Shown here: positions 1-5,155 of the stretch, in pieces
How the letters are laid out: every line of letters starts with the position of its first letter
Position numbering within the stretch: position 1 is the first letter of the stretch
DNA from: Thermoplasmata archaeon
GTDB lineage: Archaea; Thermoplasmatota; DTKX01; GCA-020343715
Direction of reading: 5' to 3'
DNA length: 5,155 nucleotides
Assembly: GCA_020343715.1 (NCBI GenBank)
Contig: CP070808.1
Coordinates: 1,311,614 to 1,316,768, forward strand
The notes under the pieces: model-generated
What the model saw: the letters and a program-made list of their open reading frames with translations, nothing else
What the model was told of the DNA's origin: nothing
Databases searched by the model: none
Made by a program: the position numbers and the translations under genes

Positions 1-962
1 GCCATGTAGATTATCCACCCTACGTTGGCGTGGGCCCAGAGCAGCGCATCCGACCCGTAGAAGTGGCCCACCATCACGATGATGTACATCCTCAGCAGGT
101 TCGCCGCGTAGGCCGCGAGGATGCCCAGGCCCAGGAACCACTTGAGCCTGGAGTCCCACTCGGTGAACTCGGTGGCCACGAAGGCGATGAAGGCCGAGGT
201 GAAGATGGCGAAGCTGTAGACGCCCGAGCACGAGGTGGCGATGAGCAGGCTGATCCTCTCGGAGTCCACGGTCAGGAAGGTGATGATGATCCCGTCTATG
301 GTGGACGTCACCCCCGAGGCGCTCAACATCCAGTCCACCGGCTTCGCCAGGAGGTACTCAGAGTAGGCCGAGATGCCCGCCTGGGAGGCGGCGTTCCCGG
401 AGGCCCCCCGCTCGATGAGCACCGGGATGAGCAGCAGGAAAGACAGGGAGAAGAAGAACACGAAGGCGAACTCCCGCTCCCTGTGGTAGTCCTCGGGCAC
501 CCACCTGTAAGCGATGAGGTACACGCCCACGAGCAGGGCCAGGGCATCGTAGGTCAGGAACTCCGTCGACCCCGTCAGCACCAGGTTCCACCACAGGTCC
601 AGGACGATGACCGCGGCCCCGAAGACGGGGAACAAGGGCACTAGGCGGCCCCGTAGGGTGATCCAGTCTATGAAGCGCTGGGCCAGCGTGCGAGGCCTCT
701 GGCCCTGGGCCAGGCGCATGACCATGTCCCTGGCGGCCTGGGCCTTCGCCGCCTCGCCCATGGGCTGGCTCAATACCTCCCGAGGGAGGTAGCGGTACAG
801 GTAGTAAAGGCCCCCTATTGCCATGGCCAGGCCTATCACTCGCATCCACCAGTAGGTGGCCACCAGCTTGTTACCGGTGATGACGAGGGCCAGGCCCTGG
901 AAGGTGATGACCAGGCCCAGCAGTAGTTGCAGGTAGGCCTTGGCGGGGGGACGGTCTTCCAC
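1..962 (-). CDS. Archaeosortase/exosortase family membrane transpeptidase-like protein (3' end beyond window)
   Basis: Reading the minus strand from GTG at 962-960 gives 320 codons with no stop before the window edge, so the C-terminus is missing. Seen: a strongly hydrophobic protein with helices near residues 11-30, 41-59 and 107-129, then several more. The hallmark segment is ATSCSGVYSFAIF with the predicted nucleophile C245. It is followed by NLLRMY with R291 and by WAHANVGW with H311. This Cys-Arg-His arrangement is the exosortase/archaeosortase signature. Known of the family: these enzymes cleave C-terminal sorting signals of exported proteins at the membrane and are thought to transfer them to another anchor, probably a lipid in archaea. 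The first ~100 residues, with two helices and a charged linker, precede the catalytic core. The start is fixed by an in-frame stop at 986-984, the absence of other starts between, and a TATA box ~26 nt upstream. The gene is divergent from the surface-protein gene at 1119, a plausible substrate. I cannot assign a subfamily (ArtA to ArtI). Confidence 0.9.
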   Translation of the reverse strand, partial: MEDRPPAKAYLQLLLGLVITFQGLALVITGNKLVATYWWMRVIGLAMAIGGLYYLYRYLPREVLSQPMGEAAKAQAARDMVMRLAQGQRPRTLAQRFIDWITLRGRLVPLFPVFGAAVIVLDLWWNLVLTGSTEFLTYDALALLVGVYLIAYRWVPEDYHREREFAFVFFFSLSFLLLIPVLIERGASGNAASQAGISAYSEYLLAKPVDWMLSASGVTSTIDGIIITFLTVDSERISLLIATSCSGVYSFAIFTSAFIAFVATEFTEWDSRLKWFLGLGILAAYAANLLRMYIIVMVGHFYGSDALLWAHANVGWIIYM

Positions 963-983
963 GCTCGAAGATAGAGGATGGGT

Positions 984-993
984 CTATAAATAA
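984..993 (-). promoter_or_regulatory. TATA box of the archaeosortase gene
   Basis: The minus strand reads TTATTTATAG here, close to the archaeal TATA consensus and the most AT-rich stretch of the intergenic region. Its centre lies about 26 nt upstream of the GTG start at 962, which is the usual TATA-to-transcription-start distance in archaea. Transcription would therefore begin at or next to the start codon, and the mRNA would be leaderless. No Shine-Dalgarno sequence is visible before the GTG, which agrees with this. Confidence 0.7.
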
Positions 994-1070
994 GGTCTGC
1001 CCCGAGTTCACTGGCTCGCGAACGGTCGACACGGGCCGATGAACCTCCTGGAAACTATTATCTACGCTCC

Positions 1071-1080
1071 AGTATAATTC
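1071..1080 (+). promoter_or_regulatory. Probable TATA box of the surface-protein gene
   Basis: AGTATAATTC is the best TATA-like element on the plus strand upstream of the large gene. A transcription start about 26 nt downstream falls near 1100-1103, leaving a leader of about 17 nt that contains the Shine-Dalgarno sequence at 1107-1115. A weaker AT-rich alternative is CTATTATCTA at 1055-1064. The choice is inferred from spacing. Confidence 0.5.
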
Positions 1081-1084
1081 GACA

Positions 1085-1106
1085 CGTTCCATCCCCGGGT
1101 GGAACG
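1085..1106. repeat. Inverted repeat at the expected transcription start
   Basis: Perfect 7-bp arms CGTTCCA (1085-1091) and TGGAACG (1100-1106) flank an 8-bp GC-rich spacer, TCCCCGGG. The repeat lies between the TATA-like element at 1071-1080 and the Shine-Dalgarno at 1107. It overlaps the predicted transcription start, so it fits an operator where a bound regulator would block initiation. An RNA hairpin is less likely because most of the left arm would be upstream of the transcript. No regulator is identified. Confidence 0.45.
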
Positions 1107-1115
1107 GGTGGTGAT
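1107..1115 (+). promoter_or_regulatory. Strong Shine-Dalgarno sequence that sets a TTG start
   Basis: GGTGGTGAT differs at one base from GGAGGTGAT, the complement of the conserved 16S rRNA 3' end. The GGTGG core ends 7 nt before the TTG at 1119, a good spacing. No ATG or GTG in this frame lies nearby that would fit better. An ATG at 1114-1116 is in another frame and meets a stop after three codons. This supports the rare TTG start for the surface protein. Confidence 0.7.
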
Positions 1116-1118
1116 GTA

Positions 1119-4100
1119 TTGGTAAGCTCCATCTACGAGGGCGAAGGGAGCACCCGCTCCCGCGCCGATGCAGGAAGGCGATTCCTCTGGTTGTCCCTGG
1201 CATTCCTGGCAGTCCTGACGGTCGTGGTGATCTCTGGCTCGACCTCGGGCGAGACATGGGACGACCACCTGAACATCACCGAGGACATGAGGATGACCAT
1301 CGAGGACGTGGCCACCGACGGCGACCAGGTCTTCGTCCTGGGGAAGGGCAGGTACACTTGGCCCTACGGACTGGTCCTCAAGTGGTACGACGGAGAGGAA
1401 TGGCATCCTTGGGTCATGGTGGGCGACGAGGCCAGCTGGACCTGGTTCGCCACGGCCTCCATCGACGCCGAGGACGGCGTGGCACACCTTGTCTGGGTCG
1501 ATATGCGCGCGGGCTGGGCTTTCTATGACCTCTACTACACAACCTTCGAGAACGGGACCTTCGGGAACCACACGAAGTTGGACGTCGGTAACGACCGCCA
1601 CATGTTCTGGCCTTACGTCCCCGAGATCGTCGTCCAAGACGGGCAGGTCCATGTCATCTGGAGGGAGCTCCCGTTCACAGAGGATGACCGGCTGAAGTAC
1701 CGGAGGTTCAATGGAACCGAATGGGAGGACACCGTAATACTCTACGGAGATGCTCGGTCGACCATAATGGACCCGTGTCTCGCCGTGGAGGGCGGCACGG
1801 TCCACATCGTCTGGAAGGACTCGCCATACATGCAGGACGGATACTCCCTCCTCTACCGGACGTGGGACGGGGAGCAGCTCTCGCGTGTCGAGATCGTGGC
1901 GGTGGATATCACCTCACAGTTCCAGGCGTCCCCCGATATCGTCGTCAGGGACGGCACCGTCCACATCGTGTGGTCCGAGAACACGACGGGGCCGTCGGAC
2001 ATCAAGTACCGTGTCAAGGACGGGGGCCGTTGGGGCAGGACCATCGACCTGACACCGGGGGACATCAACGAGCAGAGCCACATCTCCATAGACAGCGAGG
2101 GCCCCTACATGTTCCTCACATGGCGTCACTGGGATGGCGACAGGGGAGTCATCCGCTTCCGCTGGGTCAACGGCACTGACTGGCAGGACGACGTGAACCT
2201 GACCGACGACATCGAATACAACCACGAGCGGGCAGTCCTGGCAGTGGGAGGAGGGCAGGTCCACGTGGCATGGTATCTGACCAGCCCATGGGGATGGACC
2301 CCCTTCTACACCCGAGGCTTCTTCGATGAGGAACCGCCTTTCGCCTCCCTCGAGCCCCTGGAGGGGACCTGGTTGGACCCAGAGGGGGTGGACCTCTCTT
2401 GGACGGCCAGCGACGACTACATGCTGGACAGGGTGGTCCTACGCTACTCCTACAGCCCCGACGGTGCCGAATGGACCGCCTGGACCCCCTTCGAGAACAT
2501 CACCGTCCTCGAGGTCACCCGCGCCAGGGGCGGGACCACCTTCGTCCCGTCCTCGGGTGACGGCTTCTACCGGTTCCAGGCAGTGGCCATCGACGTGAGG
2601 GGCACATGGGAGCGGGACCACGAACTGGCGGAGGCCCAGGGCATCCTGGACACGACCCCGCCAACGGGAACGATCATCATCAACCAGGGGGACGAGTTCA
2701 CCACTTCCATCGATGTGGTCCTGGACCTGACCAGGTCTGACAACATCACCGACCTCCTGGTGACGGTCCCGGAGGAGTGGCTCTACAGGATGCGGATCAG
2801 CAACGAGCCGGTCTGGGACGGCGTGCAATGGGTGAACGCGACCGACCAGGTGGACTGGACGCTGGCCAACATCGAGGGGACCAGGACCGTCTACTACCAG
2901 CTCATGGACCGCTCGGGTCTGGTATCCGAGACCTTCTCGGACGACATAGTCCTCGACACCCTGGCCCCGACGGGTAGCGTCACCATCGACGATGACGCCG
3001 CTTGGACCACGTCAACGGACGTGGTGCTCAACATCGCCTACCTGGACGCCATCTCGGGGGTGACGCACATGAGGCTCAGCGACGATGGCGTCTGGGACGA
3101 CGAGGAGTGGCTCCATCCCAACCAGACGGTGGACTGGTCCCTAGTAGGGGGCGATGGTGAGAACACGGTCCACCTCCAGCTTATGGACGCCGCCGGCCTG
3201 GTCTCCCCGACCTACACCGACACCATCGTCCTGGATACCACACCGCCAGGTTGCAGTATAACCATCGATAACGACGCGTCCTACACCGGCTCGACCAGCG
3301 TCCAGCTCAGCATCTCGTACTGGGACGACGCCACGACAGTGGAGGGGATAAGGGTCTCGGGGGACGGCTCCTTCGATGGCTTGGAGTGGTTGGGGCCGAT
3401 TGAGATCATGAGATGGACTCTCCCAGAAGGAAGCGGTACGAAGACGGTTCACCTCCAGGCACGGGACGCGGTAGGCCACATCTCCGATGTGGTCTCAGAC
3501 GACATCGTGCTGGATGAGGACGACCCTACCTGCTCGTTCACCATCAACGGGGGCGCGGGCGGTACCAATTCCCGCATGTTCCATCTATCGATCACCTACG
3601 AGGACCCCACCTCGTACGTATCTGACATGCAGATCTGGGTCGAGGGCTTCTGGGAGGACACTCCCTGGGTCGTCGCGGACGAGGAGGTGGATTTCCTAGT
3701 GATGTCCGATGAGGGCGAGACGACCATCAACCTGATGGTCCGCGACGCTGTCGGGAGGGAGTCGGAGATGGCTTCGGCGACAATCGTGCTGGACGTCACT
3801 CGGCCATCGGTCGTCTCCACATTCCCCACAAATGGCTCGATAAACGTGGACGTCGAGGCCGAGCTGGTCATCCAGTGGTCGGAGCCCATGGACCCCGAGC
3901 ACCTGGGTTCGATCCGCCTCTACCTGGACGATGAACTTGTGCTCGGTCTCCCGTATATAGACGCTGCCAACGGGACCGCCAGGTTCGATCCAGACAACCC
4001 CCTGAAGATGGGGAGGGAGTACCGCTTCGTGGTCTCGGAGGAATGCCAGGACGTCTGGGGCAACCAGGCCATTACGCACCAGGAGGTCACCTTCACTACC

Positions 4101-4229
4101 GAGGAGGCGGACACGTCGGGCCCTGATGGCTTGGCCATCCTACCCTGGATAATCCTCATTGTGATCATCGCCTCCGCTGTCGCCATTGTATGGGTCTGGG
4201 AGAGGCGGAACCGCGATGAAGCCCCGTGA
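1119..4229 (+). CDS. Large exported surface protein: propeller-like repeats, Ig-like repeats, Big_5-like domain, C-terminal membrane anchor
   Basis: The product has 1036 residues from a TTG start backed by a strong Shine-Dalgarno. Residues 20-40 (RRF followed by a long hydrophobic run) form a Sec-type signal peptide or anchor; cleavage after G44 is plausible. Residues ~47-400 carry seven repeats about 52 residues apart, each with a core like DGTVHIVWSE (cores near 71, 123, 178, 229, 282, 332 and 382), suggesting a seven-bladed beta-propeller. Residues ~401-510 resemble an FN3/Ig-like module (RYSYSPDG, then W..W). Ig-like repeats begin at D511, D613, D706 and D799. Residues 892-994 look like a Big_5 domain (TFPTNGSINV, WSEPMD). 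Residues ~1005-1027 are a membrane helix followed by ERRNR. Thirteen N-X-S/T sequons (N52, 145, 150, 198, 288, 351, 360, 460, 542, 573, 668, 905, 951) suggest N-glycosylation. No catalytic motif was seen. Likely a cell-surface adhesion, binding or structural protein; its ligand is unknown. Being divergent from an archaeosortase makes it a candidate substrate. Confidence 0.88.
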   Translation: MVSSIYEGEGSTRSRADAGRRFLWLSLAFLAVLTVVVISGSTSGETWDDHLNITEDMRMTIEDVATDGDQVFVLGKGRYTWPYGLVLKWYDGEEWHPWVMVGDEASWTWFATASIDAEDGVAHLVWVDMRAGWAFYDLYYTTFENGTFGNHTKLDVGNDRHMFWPYVPEIVVQDGQVHVIWRELPFTEDDRLKYRRFNGTEWEDTVILYGDARSTIMDPCLAVEGGTVHIVWKDSPYMQDGYSLLYRTWDGEQLSRVEIVAVDITSQFQASPDIVVRDGTVHIVWSENTTGPSDIKYRVKDGGRWGRTIDLTPGDINEQSHISIDSEGPYMFLTWRHWDGDRGVIRFRWVNGTDWQDDVNLTDDIEYNHERAVLAVGGGQVHVAWYLTSPWGWTPFYTRGFFDEEPPFASLEPLEGTWLDPEGVDLSWTASDDYMLDRVVLRYSYSPDGAEWTAWTPFENITVLEVTRARGGTTFVPSSGDGFYRFQAVAIDVRGTWERDHELAEAQGILDTTPPTGTIIINQGDEFTTSIDVVLDLTRSDNITDLLVTVPEEWLYRMRISNEPVWDGVQWVNATDQVDWTLANIEGTRTVYYQLMDRSGLVSETFSDDIVLDTLAPTGSVTIDDDAAWTTSTDVVLNIAYLDAISGVTHMRLSDDGVWDDEEWLHPNQTVDWSLVGGDGENTVHLQLMDAAGLVSPTYTDTIVLDTTPPGCSITIDNDASYTGSTSVQLSISYWDDATTVEGIRVSGDGSFDGLEWLGPIEIMRWTLPEGSGTKTVHLQARDAVGHISDVVSDDIVLDEDDPTCSFTINGGAGGTNSRMFHLSITYEDPTSYVSDMQIWVEGFWEDTPWVVADEEVDFLVMSDEGETTINLMVRDAVGRESEMASATIVLDVTRPSVVSTFPTNGSINVDVEAELVIQWSEPMDPEHLGSIRLYLDDELVLGLPYIDAANGTARFDPDNPLKMGREYRFVVSEECQDVWGNQAITHQEVTFTTEEADTSGPDGLAILPWIILIVIIASAVAIVWVWERRNRDEAP
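1257..2318 (+). repeat. Seven ~52-residue propeller-like repeats within the surface protein
   Basis: Residues ~47-400 contain seven copies of a beta-strand core: VFVLGKG, HLVWVD, HVIWRE, HIVWKD, HIVWSE, FLTWRH and HVAWYL. Spacings are 52, 55, 51, 53, 50 and 50 residues. Most are preceded by a short D/E/G-G-x-V turn, and many are followed by a Tyr/Arg-rich strand such as LKYRRFNGTEW or IKYRVKDGGRW. Seven such units fit one closed seven-bladed propeller of the sialidase/BNR-like kind. The blade count and fold are inferred from periodicity alone. Confidence 0.7.
2649..3791 (+). repeat. Four tandem Ig-like domain repeats within the surface protein
   Basis: The units start at D511 (DTTPP), D613 (DTLAP), D706 (DTTPP) and D799 (DEDDP). 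They are 102, 93, 93 and 93 residues long (306, 279, 279 and 279 nt). Each has the order: TGT/TGS/CSI strand, xxVxLxIxY strand, a MRIS/MRLS/IRVS/MQIW strand, a W-D-xx-W segment, and V-W-L or V-D-F leading to T-V-x-L-Q-x-x-D-A/S-x-G and then I-V-L-D. The first unit has about nine extra residues around VTVPEEWLY. DNA identity between units is low at synonymous sites, so the duplication is old. Confidence 0.85.
4113..4226 (+). other. C-terminal anchor of the surface protein, candidate non-standard archaeosortase signal
   Basis: Residues 999-1036 have the tripartite layout of a sorting signal: a short Gly/Pro motif (TSGPDGL), a hydrophobic helix (about 1005-1027, rich in I, V and A) and a basic cluster (R1029, R1030, R1032). 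The short motif is not PGF, PEF, VPXXXP or VPDSG. The tail ends in DEAP, so the basic cluster is not the extreme end as it often is in CTERM domains. It may equally be an ordinary stop-transfer anchor. The neighbouring archaeosortase is what raises the sorting reading. Confidence 0.45.
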
Positions 4230-4252
4230 GGCAACCTACTAATAGTCGGGGC
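4221..4252 (+). terminator. Weak hairpin over the stop codon of the surface-protein gene
   Basis: GCCCCG (4221-4226) and CGGGGC (4247-4252) form a 6-bp stem with a 20-nt loop that contains the TGA stop at 4227-4229. No T-rich tract follows, which archaeal terminators normally need, so termination here is doubtful. The hairpin may instead shape the mRNA 3' end or be chance in GC-rich DNA. Confidence 0.2.
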
Positions 4253-4269
4253 ATCCCTATCCCTCATTG

Positions 4270-4294
4270 GTATCATATATGATACATACGTATC
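4270..4294. promoter_or_regulatory. Palindromic operator-like site overlapping the wHTH-nucleotidyltransferase start
   Basis: GTATCATATATGATAC (4270-4285) is a perfect 16-bp palindrome. A third half-site, GTATC, follows at 4290-4294, so 4281-4294 is a second, imperfect palindrome around ATACGTAT. Further half-sites occur at 4314-4318 (GATAC) and 4330-4334 (GTATC). The downstream gene starts at the ATG at 4279-4281, inside the first palindrome. Because that gene encodes a DNA-binding winged-helix protein, autoregulation at this site is the simplest inference. The site is also the most AT-rich stretch nearby, so part of it could serve as a promoter element. Confidence 0.55.
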
Positions 4295-5155
4295 AATCAC
4301 GACACCTTAACGGGATACTTGCCTCCCGCGTATCGCTGGACGTGCTCCGCCAGCTCCTCTCGACACCCTGGAAGGCCGTCGGCGCCCCGGACCTGGCCAA
4401 GGCCATCGGCACCTCCAGGGCCTCGGTCCTCCGGCGGCTCAAGACCCTGGAGGGCTCAGGTGTCGTCAGGAGGGTCGGTGACGGCAGGAAGGTCACGTTC
4501 CGGATCGACACCACGTCGGCCGCCGTCCCGGCCCTCTTCGAGCTGGTCGAGCTGGAGCGGATGACAGGGCTTCCACCACCGGTCCGGATAACCCTGGAAG
4601 ACTTCATGTCAGGCCTGGACCGGGAACGGGTCCACGGCGTCATCCTCTTCGGCTCCCACGCCAGGGGATTGGGTAGGGAGGACAGCGACGTGGACGTGTG
4701 CGTCGTGTTCAAGGGCGACACCATCCCGGGGGGCGAGCGGGTCGAGCTCATGGCCAAGGGCGACGTCCCCACCCTGATGGAGGTCCACGAGTACTCGGAG
4801 GACGAGTTCGCGTGGGTGCCGGACCTTCCCGCCCTCGACGCCCTGCTCCACGGCATAACCATCCACGGGCACCGGTGGGTGCTGGTAAAGCGATCGACCC
4901 TCCACAGCATCAGGAAGGAGCTCCTCACCAGGAGGCTGGCAGAGACCCGGGACAACCTGGCCATGGCCATGGACGGCGACGAGGAGGAGCGGGAGCGTTA
5001 CTCAACCATCGTCGAGGTTTCCCTTGCCGAGATGGAGACGGTCATCGCCAGGGGCACCACGATATCCCGCCAGGAGGTGGAGCCCCGCGGAGACCACGAG
5101 TGGAGGATACGTTGCCTGGAGGGTATCCTGGCCAGGATAGGAGACAACGTCTGGC
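4279..5155 (+). CDS. Winged-helix DNA-binding protein fused to a MNT-type nucleotidyltransferase domain (3' end beyond window)
   Basis: Reading from ATG at 4279 gives 292 codons with no stop in the window. Residues ~20-76 form a winged helix-turn-helix: helix LDVLRQLLS, then PDLAKAIG, the recognition helix SRASVLRRLKTLEGSGVV, and a wing RRVGDGRKVTFRID. Residues ~102-205 form a DNA polymerase beta-like minimal nucleotidyltransferase (MNT) domain with the nucleotide-binding motif GSHARG (125-130) and SDVDV carrying the metal-binding D137 and D139. The third carboxylate, usually Asp, seems to be E168 (MEVHEYSEDEF). Residues ~206-292 are charged and helical; no HEPN RNase motif is seen in the part present. 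MNT proteins often act as antitoxins or transfer nucleotides to partner proteins, but here the role is open: a regulator with a nucleotidyltransferase module is the safest statement. An in-frame stop at 4243-4245 and a TTG at 4267 limit the alternatives; GTG at 4342 would cut off helix 1. No Shine-Dalgarno is visible, so the mRNA may be leaderless. Confidence 0.82.
   Translation, partial: MIHTYQSRHLNGILASRVSLDVLRQLLSTPWKAVGAPDLAKAIGTSRASVLRRLKTLEGSGVVRRVGDGRKVTFRIDTTSAAVPALFELVELERMTGLPPPVRITLEDFMSGLDRERVHGVILFGSHARGLGREDSDVDVCVVFKGDTIPGGERVELMAKGDVPTLMEVHEYSEDEFAWVPDLPALDALLHGITIHGHRWVLVKRSTLHSIRKELLTRRLAETRDNLAMAMDGDEEERERYSTIVEVSLAEMETVIARGTTISRQEVEPRGDHEWRIRCLEGILARIGDNVW

Noticed and set aside
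30..644. Long plus-strand open frame opposite the archaeosortase
   Set aside because: The translation is low-complexity, rich in H, G, E and R, with no recognisable domain. It is a GC-rich shadow of the minus-strand gene, whose frame gives a clean hydrophobic protein with a family signature.
1173..1250. Twin-arginine (Tat) signal at RRFLWLSL
   Set aside because: The consensus S/T-R-R-x-F-L-K is not met: no residue separates RR from F, and the hydrophobic run is long and strongly hydrophobic, as in Sec signals or anchors.
2649..3791. Possible CRISPR-like or DNA-level tandem repeat
   Set aside because: The periodicity is in protein domains of 279-306 nt. The DNA copies have diverged, so this is an old domain duplication and not a nucleotide repeat array.
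4293..4970. 225-codon minus-strand open frame at the right side
   Set aside because: It is Ser/Arg-rich without domain features and lies antisense to the winged-helix/nucleotidyltransferase gene, which has clear motifs in its own frame.
4958..4970. CCATGGCCATGG palindromic run
   Set aside because: It is a simple coding run (A-M-A-M) inside the gene, with no second copy or regulatory context.
5074..5109. HEPN RNase motif in the C-terminal part of the nucleotidyltransferase fusion
   Set aside because: The only nearby R..H pair (R270, H273) has the wrong spacing for the R-X4-6-H motif, and the domain is cut by the window end.

Overview
The window looks like a GC-rich archaeal chromosome segment. 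Three things point to archaea: TATA-box-like promoter elements, an archaeosortase-type membrane enzyme, and a winged-helix/nucleotidyltransferase fusion. The very large exported repeat protein with a C-terminal membrane anchor, and the heavy use of AGG for arginine, would fit a euryarchaeal or Thermoplasmatota-like lineage. That placement is inference; no rRNA or phylogenetic marker is present.

Layout. (1) Positions 1-962, minus strand: most of a polytopic membrane protein of the exosortase/archaeosortase family, with the Cys/Arg/His triad readable as C245, R291 and H311. It runs off the left edge. It begins with GTG about 26 nt downstream of a good TATA box, so its mRNA is probably leaderless. 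(2) Positions 963-1118: a 156-bp divergent intergenic region holding a promoter for each direction, an inverted repeat and a strong Shine-Dalgarno sequence. (3) Positions 1119-4229, plus strand: a 1036-residue exported surface protein. It has an N-terminal signal sequence, about seven propeller-like repeats of roughly 52 residues, an FN3/Ig-like segment, four Ig-like repeats (one of 102 and three of exactly 93 residues), a Big_5-like domain, and a C-terminal transmembrane helix with a short arginine cluster. (4) Positions 4230-4278: a short intergenic gap with a weak hairpin and a perfect 16-bp palindrome. (5) Positions 4279 to the right edge, plus strand: a winged-helix domain fused to a MNT-type nucleotidyltransferase domain, cut off by the window end. 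Its start codon lies inside the palindrome.

How the genes may work together. The most interesting reading is that the archaeosortase and the divergent surface protein are an enzyme and its dedicated substrate. The surface protein ends in the layout such enzymes use (short Gly/Pro-containing motif, hydrophobic helix, basic cluster), but the motif matches none of the named ones I know (PGF, PEF, VPXXXP, VPDSG). If the pair is real, this is a candidate undescribed sorting signal. The third gene looks like an independent, possibly autoregulated, DNA-binding nucleotidyltransferase.

I see no tRNA, rRNA, CRISPR array, insertion sequence or attachment site. Codon use and GC content look uniform across the window, with no sign of a recent insertion.
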